From positions 2,728,001 to 2,792,000 of the forward strand of contig NZ_FUIH01000007.1 of assembly GCF_900162695.1 (NCBI RefSeq): a DNA stretch of 64,000 bases, in the 5' to 3' direction. The notes beneath the pieces were generated by a model. That model was not told the origin of the DNA. It searched no databases and saw nothing but the letters and a program-made list of their open reading frames with translations. Source of the DNA: Virgibacillus siamensis (GTDB taxonomy: Bacteria > Bacillota > Bacilli > Bacillales > Amphibacillaceae). Both the position numbers and the translations under genes were made by a program. This document shows positions 7,855 to 16,380 of this stretch, in pieces (the stretch's first letter is position 1; every line of letters begins with the position of its first letter).

Positions 7855-9063
7855 TTATACTTTATCGAAAGCCGCCTCCCATTGCTCCTGAATCACCCTT
7901 CTCCCCTTCTTCACTTCAGGATGAAACTGAATGTATGCATTGTCCCGCGTTTGTTCAGTCGACTGAATTGCGTGTTGAATTTCTTGTGTTAAGCCACTTA
8001 CACCTGCATGGTTTGCTATTGATAGACCGGCCGTTACCCCCTGTTTCATGGCAACTTTGGCACCTTCAACACCGGTAATATTTCCGGCTACGTATACGTT
8101 CTCAAGCGGTGTTTCCATATATGCATTGTGTACCGGAACATACCCGCCTAACTCCTCCACCAAATAAAACGGACACCCGGCAACGGCGGCTAGTTCTGCC
8201 AATGGATATAATCCGCCCGCAATACATACAAAATCACACGATATGTTTTCCTCACTTCCGACAACGACCTCACCCTTTGAATCGATAGTTGCCAGTTTGA
8301 CACCTGTAACAGCGTCATCCCCACAAATCTCGATTACGGCTTTTCGAAGTTGGATGGGAATATCCCACATTTTAAAACCATTTTTCGGATAAAACGTAAC
8401 ACCCATCTTTTTCATGAATTCATTTTTCAACAATTTGCTGCCATACCGAACAGCAGGCGATGGGGCCATATGGGAAACATGAAGAAGGGAATCCAGTACC
8501 TCCTTTGGTTGTGCTTGATTGTGTGTTATTTCATTCATTTTCGGTAATGTGAGACTTGCGACTTCCACTCCGGCAAGCTGCAGTTCCATCGCAATGGCCG
8601 CTGATAGAACATTCACACCAATAATGACACCGCGATTTCCCGGTTTCACCCGGTGGACATTCGTCATCACCTGTGCGGCACCAACAGACATGACACCAGG
8701 GAGTTCCCAGCCTGGAACCGGAATTGGGGATTCGGCTGCGCCTGTTGCGAGCAATAGATGATCTGCGTAAAGGACATCCTTTTCCGTATAAACACCCCAT
8801 TGCTCACCCTGTTTTTCGATATTATGGACCGACGTGCCTAATTCGATTGCAACGTCCAAATGGGTTGCCCGTTCATATAGTTTTTCAGATTCCTTGATTC
8901 CGTTCCACCAAAACCCATTTGGCTCTTCATACAATTGTCCAAGCAGCCTTCCACCCGGCTTAAAATATTCATCTATTACCAATGGCTTTAATCCTTTTTC
9001 AGCGCCCGTAATCGCGGCTGATAAACCAGCCGGCCCAGCCCCGATGATAATCACATCATGCAT
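7855..9063 (-). CDS. FAD/NAD(P)-binding subunit of a D-hydroxyproline dehydrogenase (HcnB/OoxA-like)
   Basis: A 402-residue flavoprotein of the HcnB/OoxA/sarcosine-oxidase-alpha type. The N-terminal dinucleotide motif is VIIIGAGPAGLSAA, followed by GGRLLGQL; the mid-protein LLLATGAAE motif and a second Rossmann segment (GVIIGVNVLSAAIAMEL) follow, and the FAD tail motif is NVYVAGNITGVEGA. In such multisubunit dehydrogenases this chain carries FAD and works with a DAO-type catalytic subunit and 2Fe-2S chains. It overlaps the upstream 2Fe-2S gene by 8 nt, so the two are translationally coupled. The sigma-54 promoter at 9699-9714 drives the operon. The matching beta subunit is at 16434, outside this operon. 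Confidence 0.85.
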   Translation of the reverse strand: MHDVIIIGAGPAGLSAAITGAEKGLKPLVIDEYFKPGGRLLGQLYEEPNGFWWNGIKESEKLYERATHLDVAIELGTSVHNIEKQGEQWGVYTEKDVLYADHLLLATGAAESPIPVPGWELPGVMSVGAAQVMTNVHRVKPGNRGVIIGVNVLSAAIAMELQLAGVEVASLTLPKMNEITHNQAQPKEVLDSLLHVSHMAPSPAVRYGSKLLKNEFMKKMGVTFYPKNGFKMWDIPIQLRKAVIEICGDDAVTGVKLATIDSKGEVVVGSEENISCDFVCIAGGLYPLAELAAVAGCPFYLVEELGGYVPVHNAYMETPLENVYVAGNITGVEGAKVAMKQGVTAGLSIANHAGVSGLTQEIQHAIQSTEQTRDNAYIQFHPEVKKGRRVIQEQWEAAFDKV

Positions 9064-9394
9064 GTTCTTCCCTCCAATCCCTAACAGGTGTAGGAAGTTT
9101 TCCGCCGCTGTCGACGACCATTCCTTCTTGCAGCGGTGTCAAACAGGCGCGAATACCCGATTTTCCATTAACCTTAACGCGACATTCAAAACAGTGCCCA
9201 ATATTGCAATATATCCCGCGTGGAGTACCACTTTCCTCATGATGACGAAGTGTGCGGATGCCATTTGCAAGCAGTGCAGCGGCAAGTGATTCGTGTTTCA
9301 ACCCTTTGTATTGTTTTTCATTAAATGTAAATGTGACATAGTCCTTTTCCGTTATGGCACCGAGTACCGGATGATCCTCTATTCGTTGACTCAT
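9056..9394 (-). CDS. 2Fe-2S ferredoxin-like subunit (HcnA/OoxC-like)
   Basis: A 112-residue plant-type ferredoxin-fold chain. Its cluster ligands are in YCNIGHCFECRVKV and the later RACLTP. It resembles the N-terminal part of sarcosine oxidase alpha and the HcnA / OoxC small chains that shuttle electrons between the flavin subunits and the respiratory chain. It sits between the BFD-type protein (4-nt ATGA overlap) and the FAD subunit (8-nt overlap), the order expected for one membrane-associated dehydrogenase complex. Confidence 0.85.
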   Translation of the reverse strand: MSQRIEDHPVLGAITEKDYVTFTFNEKQYKGLKHESLAAALLANGIRTLRHHEESGTPRGIYCNIGHCFECRVKVNGKSGIRACLTPLQEGMVVDSGGKLPTPVRDWREEHA

Positions 9395-9660
9395 TCTTCC
9401 ACCCTCCCTAAATCGCCGAAATGAATTGGACGAACAGGCGGCTGATACTTCAAAGCTATTTGATCACGCCCCTTGCTTTCGCCCTCCGATGCAACTTTAT
9501 CTACTATATTCCGGCATGTTCGCCCACCGCAATATCCCATTGACGCCCTTGTTCGCAGCTTTAATTCACGCGCTGAGCAATTATATTTGGAAGCAGTTTC
9601 AATTAATTCCTGATAGGTAACTTCCTCACACCTGCAAATAACGACATCTTTTTCTGCCAT
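9391..9660 (-). CDS. BFD-like [2Fe-2S] protein of the dehydrogenase complex
   Basis: An 89-residue protein starting at the ATG of MAEKDVVICRC, preceded by AGAGGAGTGG; an upstream in-frame codon at 9699 falls inside the promoter. Four Cys make a BFD-type cluster site: CRC at the start and YCGGRTC about 35 residues later, with a helical Arg-rich RELKLRTRASMG between. In hydroxyproline and octopine/nopaline-type dehydrogenases this domain may be fused to the FAD chain; here it is a separate gene. First gene of the sigma-54-driven operon. Confidence 0.85.
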   Translation of the reverse strand: MAEKDVVICRCEEVTYQELIETASKYNCSARELKLRTRASMGYCGGRTCRNIVDKVASEGESKGRDQIALKYQPPVRPIHFGDLGRVEE

Positions 9661-9698
9661 TTTCACCACTCCTCTTGTTCTGTCTCTTTTCTTATCCA

Positions 9699-9714
9699 TG
9701 CAAAAATGGTGCCA
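9699..9714 (-). promoter_or_regulatory. Sigma-54 promoter (-24/-12) of the dehydrogenase operon
   Basis: On the minus strand: TGGCAC-N5-TTGCA, an exact match to the sigma-54 consensus, about 40 nt before the BFD gene start. Its TGGCAC is the distal arm of the terminator of the upstream regulator gene. Confidence 0.85.
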
Positions 9715-9736
9715 AAAACACTTTTCGGCACCATTT
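9703..9736 (-). terminator. Terminator of the sigma-54 activator gene, overlapping the next promoter
   Basis: Minus strand AAATGGTGCC / GGCACCATTT with a GAAAAGTGTTTTT loop and a following TT tail. It ends transcription of the regulator gene (stop at 9748). The 3' arm and T-run double as the -24/-12 promoter of the dehydrogenase operon. Confidence 0.8.
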
Positions 9737-9747
9737 ATTAGCGAATA

Positions 9748-11460
9748 CTATTTTACCCCCAATTTTTTCAACCGATTATAAAGCGTTGCCCTCGTTATCT
9801 GCAGATTTTCCGCACAGACTGCTTTATTCCCGTTTACCTTTTCCAGCTCTTTTACAAGGATGTCTTTTTCCACTTCCTGCAGCCGCTCATTTAACGAACG
9901 CCCGTTGTTTTCAGCAACTACTTTACGATTGCCGTTTCCCCAACCTGTAGTAGGTTCAAAAGGCAAGTCGTCCAATTTGATATCACCGTTTTCCGAAAAT
10001 ACAATGAGCCGCTCGACAACGTTTTTTAATTCCCTGATATTTCCCGGCCACTGATATTGGAGCAGCGCTTGCATAACTTCCTGTGAAATACCATGGATCG
10101 GCCGGTTATACTTAATGGATATTTCGTTCAGGAAATAATGGGTCAGCTCAATAATATCTTCCGGCCGTTTTCGCAGTGGCGGCACCTCAATGCTTACGAC
10201 ATTTAACCGGTAATACAGGTCTTCCCTGAATTTGCCCTCTTTCACCAATGCTTTTAAGTCCTGATTGGTTGCAGCCACCAGCCTGAAGTTACCTTCTTTT
10301 TCTTTCGTTCCTCCAACTGAATAAAACCTGTTTTCCTGGAGCAAACGAAGCATCTTCACCTGCATGTCCAATGGCATTTCACCAATTTCATCAAGAAGGA
10401 GCGTGCCCCCTTTTGCCAGATCCACCTTCCCTTTTTTCCCTTTTTGATCAGCACCGGAGAATGCGCCTTTCTCATAGCCGAACATTTCACTTTCAAATAA
10501 CGGTTCCGGAATTGCACCACAATTAATCGCCACAAACGGTGCATCCTCATCTTCTCGTATTGCATGAACCGCTTTTGCAAACAATTCCTTCCCAACCCCA
10601 CTTTCGCCGTGAATCAGGATATTCGCATCGGTCGAGGCCGCCTTTTTAAATTTAGTAATTGTTTTTCTGAGCGGCTTGCTGTTCCCCCGTATGTTGATGA
10701 ACGGATTCGCCGTGGAGGTTAACTTATTAACCTCTTTTTCCAAATGAAATAGGCGCTCCGTGGCATGATACAATTCCTTATTTAACTTGATTTGACTTGT
10801 AATATCCCGCTCCGATACAACCGCTCCAATGATCTCCTCGTCGCAATATACCGGATTCGAATTAATTAACACGACTTGATTATCCCGCGCTTTATGCTGG
10901 CTATGATAAACGGACGTGCCATCTTTCAATGTATTCAATAATTCCAAACGATCCGGCTTAAAAAAGTCAGTAATCGGCCTTCCTAATATATCTTCCTGCT
11001 TAATCGAAAATACCTGTTCCGCCCCTTTTGTCCATGCTAAAACGTTTTCATCACTGTCAATAACAGTACAGGATTCATCAATGGTTTCCAAAATGGTTGA
11101 GATATATTTATACAGGTATTGATAGTTCGTGTATAGTTTTTTGGATAAGTCTTGTGATGTGAGATACCCGAGCAGCTGGTCTTGATCAGCTTTGATCAGA
11201 ATGCATCCGTCCGTTTCCAACACGTTTATCATATGACTTAGTTCTGCATTTACCGGGACAATTGTGCACGATGCATAGTTCAATCGGTTTGTAACGAATT
11301 GCATGTTCCCCTCTTTATCTTTGAGAAAAACCTGTTTGGGGTGTTCGGATTGGATGACAGTCTCCAATTCACGTTCCGGCACACTTTCCGCATTCAAGAT
11401 CACAAAATTCTTGTTAACCATTTTTTTTACATCTAAAAAAGTTGGAAAGTACATATTCAA
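9748..11460 (-). CDS. Sigma-54-dependent transcriptional activator (PAS-AAA+-Fis)
   Basis: A 570-residue enhancer-binding protein, the likely master regulator of the hydroxyproline island. Residues about 1-115 are an uncharacterised N-terminal sensor region. About 118-235 is a PAS domain (TVIDSDENVLAWTKGAE...GRPITDFF), then a short coiled coil. The AAA+ domain at about 255-490 has Walker A GESGVGKE, the sigma-54 contact loop GAFSGA (usual form GAFTGA), Walker B GGTLLLDEIGE and the R-finger region FREDLYYRLNV. A Fis-type helix-turn-helix ends the protein (ENLQITRATLYNRLKKLG). Ser for Thr in the GAFTGA loop is a known tolerated variant. It is divergent from the peptide-binding protein gene and shares its upstream region. 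The ligand is probably a hydroxyproline or derivative (inference). Confidence 0.92.
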   Translation of the reverse strand: MNMYFPTFLDVKKMVNKNFVILNAESVPERELETVIQSEHPKQVFLKDKEGNMQFVTNRLNYASCTIVPVNAELSHMINVLETDGCILIKADQDQLLGYLTSQDLSKKLYTNYQYLYKYISTILETIDESCTVIDSDENVLAWTKGAEQVFSIKQEDILGRPITDFFKPDRLELLNTLKDGTSVYHSQHKARDNQVVLINSNPVYCDEEIIGAVVSERDITSQIKLNKELYHATERLFHLEKEVNKLTSTANPFINIRGNSKPLRKTITKFKKAASTDANILIHGESGVGKELFAKAVHAIREDEDAPFVAINCGAIPEPLFESEMFGYEKGAFSGADQKGKKGKVDLAKGGTLLLDEIGEMPLDMQVKMLRLLQENRFYSVGGTKEKEGNFRLVAATNQDLKALVKEGKFREDLYYRLNVVSIEVPPLRKRPEDIIELTHYFLNEISIKYNRPIHGISQEVMQALLQYQWPGNIRELKNVVERLIVFSENGDIKLDDLPFEPTTGWGNGNRKVVAENNGRSLNERLQEVEKDILVKELEKVNGNKAVCAENLQITRATLYNRLKKLGVK

Positions 11461-11474
11461 AACCTCCTTAAACC

Positions 11475-11540
11475 GTATAAATTTTTATACACTTTTAAAT
11501 GATTTTTACACATTTATTGATAATTTTCAACACAATTCGG
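11475..11540. promoter_or_regulatory. Candidate upstream activator region of the 11562 promoter
   Basis: Contains a perfect 7-2-7 inverted repeat GTATAAA-TT-TTTATAC (11475-11490), then TTTTTACACATTT and TTTTCAACACAATTCGG (11524-11540). The last two elements recur before the 16381 promoter (TTTTTACATATTC and TTTTCAACAGCAATTCCG at 16352-16369), which points to shared activator binding sites. Confidence 0.45.
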
Positions 11541-11561
11541 AATTATAGTCCATTTTACGAT

Positions 11562-11577
11562 TGGCACAAAAATTGCA
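11562..11577 (+). promoter_or_regulatory. Sigma-54 promoter of the peptide-binding protein gene
   Basis: TGGCAC-N5-TTGCA, exact consensus, 38 nt before the ATG of the binding-protein gene and divergent from the sigma-54 activator. Confidence 0.88.
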
Positions 11578-11614
11578 GGATAAGAAGCAGTAAATTTATG
11601 GGAGGTTTCGTATA

Positions 11615-13312
11615 ATGAAACGAAAATTTAAACTGGTATTGCTGCTGTCTGCCGCACTCTTTTTAGTCACTTTTCTTAACGCTTGCAGCGAGGATAAATC
11701 GGAAGGTACTGAAAGCAACAAGGAAGCCGAATCCGCGGGCAGCGGGCAGGCTGATCTGGCTGAAGACCAGGTTTTGCATCTAACGGCAACATCTGATTTC
11801 ACATCCCTTGACCCACATCATGCTTCAGATGCACCTTCATTTGATTCCCTTTATCAAATTCGCTCCGGCTTGGTCACACTTGATGAAAATGGGGAAATTG
11901 TTCCGGATATGGCTAAAGCCATGCCTGAAATCAGCAAAGACGGAACCGTTTATACATTTACATTAAAAGATGACGTCGTTTGGTCAAACGGAGATCCGGT
12001 GACCGCACAGGATTTTGTCTATTCCTGGCAGCGGGAAGTAAACCCTGAGACAGCCGGTGAATATGCATTTATCTATTTATCGGCCAATATTGAAAATGCT
12101 GCCAACATCCGTAATAAAAAAAGCGCTATGTATGGGGACACAAAAAAGATAGGCATTGAAGCTATCAATCAACGAAAATTAAAGATTACGCTCGAAAAGC
12201 CGACACCTTACTTCTTGGATTTATTAACATTCCCGCCATTTTATCCATTGAATGAGGAGTTCGTTAAAAAGCAGGGCGCTGATTTTGCTCTTGAACCGGA
12301 GAATATGCTTTTCAACGGGCCTTTTAAATTGGACAAATGGAATCATGGTGTCGGCTGGACATATACCAAGAACGATAAATATTGGAATGCTGATAAAGTC
12401 ACATTGGAAAAAGTGAAATACAAAGTAGTCAAGCAGAAAAACACCGCAGTTAACATCTATAAATCAGGCAGCCTTGACTTTCTAAAACTAAGCTCTGACT
12501 ATATTCAACTTTTCCAAGACAGCGAAGAACTTCATACAGGTGAATTAACGGCAGAAATCAAATTTATCCGCCTGAATCAACAACATGAGGCACTTGCAAA
12601 TGAACATATACGCGATGCCATTTATAATTCAATTAACCGGAAAGGGCTTGTGGATGTATTGGTCAAAACCGGTGCCGAACCCGCCAGATATGTCGTACCG
12701 AAAAGCTTTGCAAAAGGACCGGATGGGAAAGATTTTCGTGCAAAATATCCTTCGATAAATAAAATGTCATTGGAAGAAGCGCGACAGTCCTGGATGAAGG
12801 GGCTAAAAGAGATTGGTAAGGAAAAAGTGGAAATTGGTTTGATGATTGGTGATACAGATACAAATGCAACAATCGCCGAATATTACGCGAATCAACTGGA
12901 AGAAAACTTGCCGGGGCTAACCGTCACCATCAACAGACAGCCGTATCAAGCACACTTGAAGCTTGAAGGGAACCGAAAATATGATATGTCAAAATGGGGA
13001 TGGCTGCCGGATTATCGGGATCCGATAACATTCCTTGATCTGTGGGCTACAGACGAACCCTTTAATCGGACAGGGTACTCCAATCCGGAGTATGATGCCC
13101 TGATTAAAAAAGCTAAAAACCTTGGCAACCAACCGAAAAAGCGCTGGAAAATCATGCAGAAAGCCGAAAAAATACTGCTGGAAGATGCGGTCATTGTTCC
13201 GACACACCAGGCAGCTACAGCCTATGTCAAAAAGCCTTATGTTAAACATGTTATTGTACGGAATTACGGCCCGACAGTTGACTGGACATATGCCCGCGTT
13301 TTAAAACATTAA
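11615..13312 (+). CDS. Oligopeptide ABC transporter substrate-binding lipoprotein (OppA/DppE family)
   Basis: A 565-residue family 5 extracellular solute-binding protein. The signal peptide ends in a LNAC lipobox with Cys24, then a Ser/Glu/Gly-rich tether. The family signature is near residue 100-150 (MPEISKDGTVYTFTLKDDVVWSNGDPVTAQDFVYSWQ is its recognisable core, residues split here only for reference). The C-terminus keeps the WGWLPDYRDPITFLDL motif. It captures di- or oligopeptides outside the membrane. No permease or ATPase is nearby, so it must use a core transporter elsewhere. Its sigma-54 promoter and the M24 peptidase 20 nt downstream suggest import of proline/hydroxyproline peptides from collagen (inference). 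Confidence 0.9.
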   Translation: MKRKFKLVLLLSAALFLVTFLNACSEDKSEGTESNKEAESAGSGQADLAEDQVLHLTATSDFTSLDPHHASDAPSFDSLYQIRSGLVTLDENGEIVPDMAKAMPEISKDGTVYTFTLKDDVVWSNGDPVTAQDFVYSWQREVNPETAGEYAFIYLSANIENAANIRNKKSAMYGDTKKIGIEAINQRKLKITLEKPTPYFLDLLTFPPFYPLNEEFVKKQGADFALEPENMLFNGPFKLDKWNHGVGWTYTKNDKYWNADKVTLEKVKYKVVKQKNTAVNIYKSGSLDFLKLSSDYIQLFQDSEELHTGELTAEIKFIRLNQQHEALANEHIRDAIYNSINRKGLVDVLVKTGAEPARYVVPKSFAKGPDGKDFRAKYPSINKMSLEEARQSWMKGLKEIGKEKVEIGLMIGDTDTNATIAEYYANQLEENLPGLTVTINRQPYQAHLKLEGNRKYDMSKWGWLPDYRDPITFLDLWATDEPFNRTGYSNPEYDALIKKAKNLGNQPKKRWKIMQKAEKILLEDAVIVPTHQAATAYVKKPYVKHVIVRNYGPTVDWTYARVLKH

Positions 13313-13332
13313 TTTGTGAAGGAGGAACTGAA

Positions 13333-14394
13333 ATGGAAAAGATAACTAAACTACGGAATCAATTTGATGATTTAGGGATTGATGGCATGTTGATCACCAA
13401 TGATCAGAATCGCCGGTACATGACGGGATTCACAGGCACAGCCGGTATTGTGCTTATTTCAAAATCAGAAGCTAAATTGATTACTGACTTTCGTTATGTG
13501 GATCAGGCGAAGACTCAGGCCACAGATTTTGACGTTATCCTGCATAAAAATAGAACGATTGATGAGATAGATAAACAGATTGCATCCTCTAACATTACGA
13601 AACTCGGCTTTGAAGAAAATCATGTAACCTATAACACGTTCAAAACGTTCAGCGAAACGATCCACGCTGAATTAGTCCCGACGTCAAAAGTGATTGAAAA
13701 TCTTCGGCTGATCAAAAGTAAAGATGAAATTGAAACGATCAAAAAAGCGGCGCATATTGCCGATGAAACCTTTTCCCACATCATTGACTATATTCATCCG
13801 GGGATCACCGAGATGGATGTGAATCATGAATTGGAAGCTACAATGCGAAAACTGGGGGCCACGTCCTCAGCCTTTGACATCATCGTCGCTTCCGGTTCAC
13901 GTTCCGCACTTCCCCACGGTGTAGCCAGTGAGAAAGTGATTGAAAAGGGAGATATGGTCACACTTGATTTTGGTGCCTATTACAACGGTTATCGGTCGGA
14001 CATCACCCGCACTGTAGCGGTCGGCAAACCGGATAAGGAGCTGGAGAAAGTTTATTCCATTGTCCGGGAAGCTTTGTCACGAGGAGCGGAGGGATTAAAA
14101 CCTAATATGGCTGCTTCCGCGGTGGATGCATTGCCACGGGATTATATTACTGCGAAGGGATTTGGCAGCTGCTTCGGACATGGTGCAGGTCATGGCATTG
14201 GTTTAGACATACATGAAGAACCATTCTTCTCCAAAAGCTCCGACAAACTAACAGAGCCCGGCATGGTTGTGACAATCGAACCCGGCATCTACATCCCTGA
14301 GCTTGGCGGTGTACGAATTGAAAATGACTATCTTGTAACAACGGATGGTAATGAAACACTTTCCCAATCAACAACTGAATTAATTGTATTGTGA
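13333..14394 (+). CDS. M24 family Xaa-Pro dipeptidase/aminopeptidase
   Basis: A 353-residue metallopeptidase of the PepQ/YqhT type, cytosolic. The N-terminal creatinase-like domain covers residues 1-125. The pita-bread domain follows with metal ligands visible in TLDFGAYYNGYRSDITRT (two Asp), GHGAGHGIGLDIHE (His), TIEPGIY (Glu) and GGVRIENDY (Glu), and the substrate His in SALPHG. These enzymes cut Xaa-Pro bonds, also Xaa-hydroxyproline. GGAGG lies 7 nt before the ATG. Only 20 nt separate it from the peptide-binding protein gene, so the two form a sigma-54-driven uptake and cleavage operon. Repeat array B starts straight after the stop. Confidence 0.92.
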   Translation: MEKITKLRNQFDDLGIDGMLITNDQNRRYMTGFTGTAGIVLISKSEAKLITDFRYVDQAKTQATDFDVILHKNRTIDEIDKQIASSNITKLGFEENHVTYNTFKTFSETIHAELVPTSKVIENLRLIKSKDEIETIKKAAHIADETFSHIIDYIHPGITEMDVNHELEATMRKLGATSSAFDIIVASGSRSALPHGVASEKVIEKGDMVTLDFGAYYNGYRSDITRTVAVGKPDKELEKVYSIVREALSRGAEGLKPNMAASAVDALPRDYITAKGFGSCFGHGAGHGIGLDIHEEPFFSKSSDKLTEPGMVVTIEPGIYIPELGGVRIENDYLVTTDGNETLSQSTTELIVL

Positions 14395-14399
14395 ACGGA

Positions 14400-14626
14400 G
14401 ATTGCGCGACTTTGCCTTGGGGCCGCGCGATTTTCTCCTGAGTTCGCGCGACTTTGACCCGGGTTCGCGCGACTTTGACCTGAGTTCGCGCGACTTTGCT
14501 CTGACTTCGCGCGACTTTGCTCCGACTTCGCACGACTTTACCCTGGCTTCGCGCGACTCTCCCTCGACTTCGCACGACTCTCCCTCGAGTTCGCACGACT
14601 CCCCATCACTCCGCACAACATCCCCC
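14400..14626. repeat. Intergenic phased repeat array B (TTCGCGCGACTTT core)
   Basis: Eleven units. GCGCGA/GCACGA core starts are 14404, 14425, 14446, 14467, 14488, 14509, 14530, 14551, 14572 and 14593 (exactly 21 nt apart), then 14613. About 10 bases after the core TTT vary. It fills the space between pepQ-like and nhaC-like genes, which converge. Because 21 is a multiple of three, frames run through it on both strands (SRDF-type and KVARS-type repeats); I do not treat them as genes. Confidence 0.92.
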
Positions 14627-14639
14627 CAACAAACAAAAG

Positions 14640-14688
14640 TCGCCTCCAAGGAATTACCTCCATTCCATTGGAGACGGCTTCTTTGATT
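14640..14688. terminator. Probable terminator between convergent genes
   Basis: GTCGCCTCCAA and TTGGAGACGGC form an imperfect stem around a 20-nt inner part that folds further, with AAAA/TTTG tails. It lies at the 3' end of the NhaC gene. Confidence 0.5.
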
Positions 14689-14697
14689 ATGATGAAA

Positions 14698-16110
14698 CTA
14701 CGCGGATTTATGATCGGTTTTTTCCTTCTTTTTCTTTTTATCAAAGAAGAACCAGCCCATATATCCATAAAAGATGGTGATGATAATCCCGACATAGCCA
14801 AACCAGAGAAATGGCAGATAAGCTAACGTTGATACTCCCAACACAGTTGACATGTAGATACCGCCGTCGGACCAGGGTACCATTGGGGTTGTAACTGTTC
14901 CGCCACCTTCCGTATTTCGGGATAATACGCGGCGGTCAATATTTCGGTCATCATACAAATCCTCGGTCATTTTTGTTCCGGTAATATTGGATACATAGGC
15001 CGCACTTCCGAATAAATTGCCCAGGAACGCTGAAAACATGGTGGCCAGCGTTAATCTTCCGGTGCTTTCTTGTACCCAATTATCGAACAAATTACTGAAT
15101 GCACGCAATATACCTACTTGATCAAGCAGTCCGCCTAAGCCAAGCGCCATTAAAATAAGTGCAATCACGCCTAGCATGGATACAATACCACCGGAATTCA
15201 GCAGTGAATCAATAAATTCAACACCGGAAGAAATGTCAACGACCCCGTTATACGCAGTTTTGATAGCTGCAACAATGGTCATCCCCTGGAATAATGCTGC
15301 CCAAACGGCTCCAAGCAGTGCACCGAAGGAAATAACCGGAATTGCCGGCTTTCCCAAAGCTAACAGTAAAATAACAACTGCAGCCGGAATCAAAACGTAC
15401 CAATGAATATTAAACGTTTCACTTAATGCTGCCTCTACACCATTCGCGCGTGATAAGTCCCCATCATGATTAACATAAAAGAACCCGACAAATGTAAATA
15501 GAATACCCGTAATTAATAATGTTGGAATACTGACAGGCAGCATCCCTTTCACATGCTCAATTACATTCACTCTTGAAAGGGAGGCAGTCAAATTTGTGGT
15601 GTCCGACAATGGCGACAATTTATCCCCTACATATGCACCGGATATTACCGATCCGGCTACTAAAGGTAACGGAATACCATAACTTGCCCCTATTCCCATC
15701 ATAGCAATACCGGCTGTACCCGCAGTTCCAAACGATGTGCCGGTAGCAAGCGATGTGATTGCACAAATAATCATTGCCGCTACGAGAAAGATAGTAGGAT
15801 TTAAAATCTGTAAACCATAATAAATTAACGAAGGGACAATTCCACCGGCAATCCACGTCCCGATTAACGCACCCACCGTAAACAGGATCAGTGTTGCTTC
15901 CAATCCGTTATAGATCCCTTTCATAATCGAGTCTTGTAAATCCTGATACGAATGCTTTAATTTCAATCCCAGTCCGATGATAATGAACCATGTTGCAAAC
16001 AGCCCTAATTGAATTGGTATGGAAAAGACAGCAACAGACAATGACATAATCAATAGAAATACAATCAATACAAGAAACACTTCATACATTTTCGGTTTTT
16101 GCGGTTCCAA
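14698..16110 (-). CDS. NhaC family Na+/H+ antiporter-like transporter
   Basis: A 470-residue polytopic membrane protein with about 11-12 hydrophobic segments. The NhaC signatures ATGTSFGTAGTAGIAMMGIG, SGAYVGDKLSPLSDTTNL and the late VSNITGTKMTEDLYDDRNIDRRVLSR...PWSDGG are present. The family includes Na+/H+ antiporters and substrate exchangers such as malate/lactate antiporters. Location inside the hydroxyproline island and control by a sigma-54 promoter (16224-16239) suggest a role in hydroxyproline or proline movement rather than pH homeostasis (inference). GGAGG precedes the start. The last residues are a Lys-rich tail. Confidence 0.88.
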   Translation of the reverse strand: MEPQKPKMYEVFLVLIVFLLIMSLSVAVFSIPIQLGLFATWFIIIGLGLKLKHSYQDLQDSIMKGIYNGLEATLILFTVGALIGTWIAGGIVPSLIYYGLQILNPTIFLVAAMIICAITSLATGTSFGTAGTAGIAMMGIGASYGIPLPLVAGSVISGAYVGDKLSPLSDTTNLTASLSRVNVIEHVKGMLPVSIPTLLITGILFTFVGFFYVNHDGDLSRANGVEAALSETFNIHWYVLIPAAVVILLLALGKPAIPVISFGALLGAVWAALFQGMTIVAAIKTAYNGVVDISSGVEFIDSLLNSGGIVSMLGVIALILMALGLGGLLDQVGILRAFSNLFDNWVQESTGRLTLATMFSAFLGNLFGSAAYVSNITGTKMTEDLYDDRNIDRRVLSRNTEGGGTVTTPMVPWSDGGIYMSTVLGVSTLAYLPFLWFGYVGIIITIFYGYMGWFFFDKKKKKEKTDHKSA

Positions 16111-16149
16111 ATCAGTTCCTCCTTTATTTTTAATACCTCAAGCTCAATT

Positions 16150-16163
16150 TGATAGCGTTTTCA
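16150..16163. promoter_or_regulatory. CcpA cre site downstream of the nhaC sigma-54 promoter
   Basis: TGAAAACGCTATCA (minus strand) is a full match to TGWAANCGNTNWCA. It sits between the sigma-54 promoter (16224-16239) and the nhaC start (16110), a road-block position. Confidence 0.65.
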
Positions 16164-16223
16164 AATGGATGGACTCAGAACACCTCCCTCAAGTTTTCGA
16201 CAAATTTTTCTTTTATACTTTCA

Positions 16224-16239
16224 TGCAAAAACCATGCCA
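16224..16239 (-). promoter_or_regulatory. Sigma-54 promoter of the nhaC-like gene
   Basis: Minus strand TGGCAT-N5-TTGCA, 114 nt upstream of the NhaC start; the consensus GG and GC dinucleotides are both present with correct 10-nt spacing. Confidence 0.82.
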
Positions 16240-16288
16240 TTTCAACTAGAATGAAATGCACCGATTATGTTGCATCCACCAATCCTTT

Positions 16289-16369
16289 CAACTGTAAAAA
16301 TCCTTTGACACTTTAAAACTTTTTTTACATATTCACCGATTAAATTCACCATTTTCAACAGCAATTCCG
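16289..16369. promoter_or_regulatory. Candidate shared activator-binding region between divergent sigma-54 promoters
   Basis: TGTAAAAA (near 16294) and TTTTTTACA (near 16323) form an inverted pair, followed by TTTTCAACAGCAATTCCG (16352-16369). The last element recurs before the 11562 promoter, 38 nt from its TGGCA there and 29 nt here, a 9-nt shift close to one helical turn. Confidence 0.45.
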
Positions 16370-16380
16370 TACTATGTTGT

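Noticed and set aside
14147..14686. Repetitive Arg/Ser/Asp-rich open frames on both strands
   Set aside because: A 21-nt repeat has no stops in several frames by chance; the frames overlap real genes at both ends and have no start signals.
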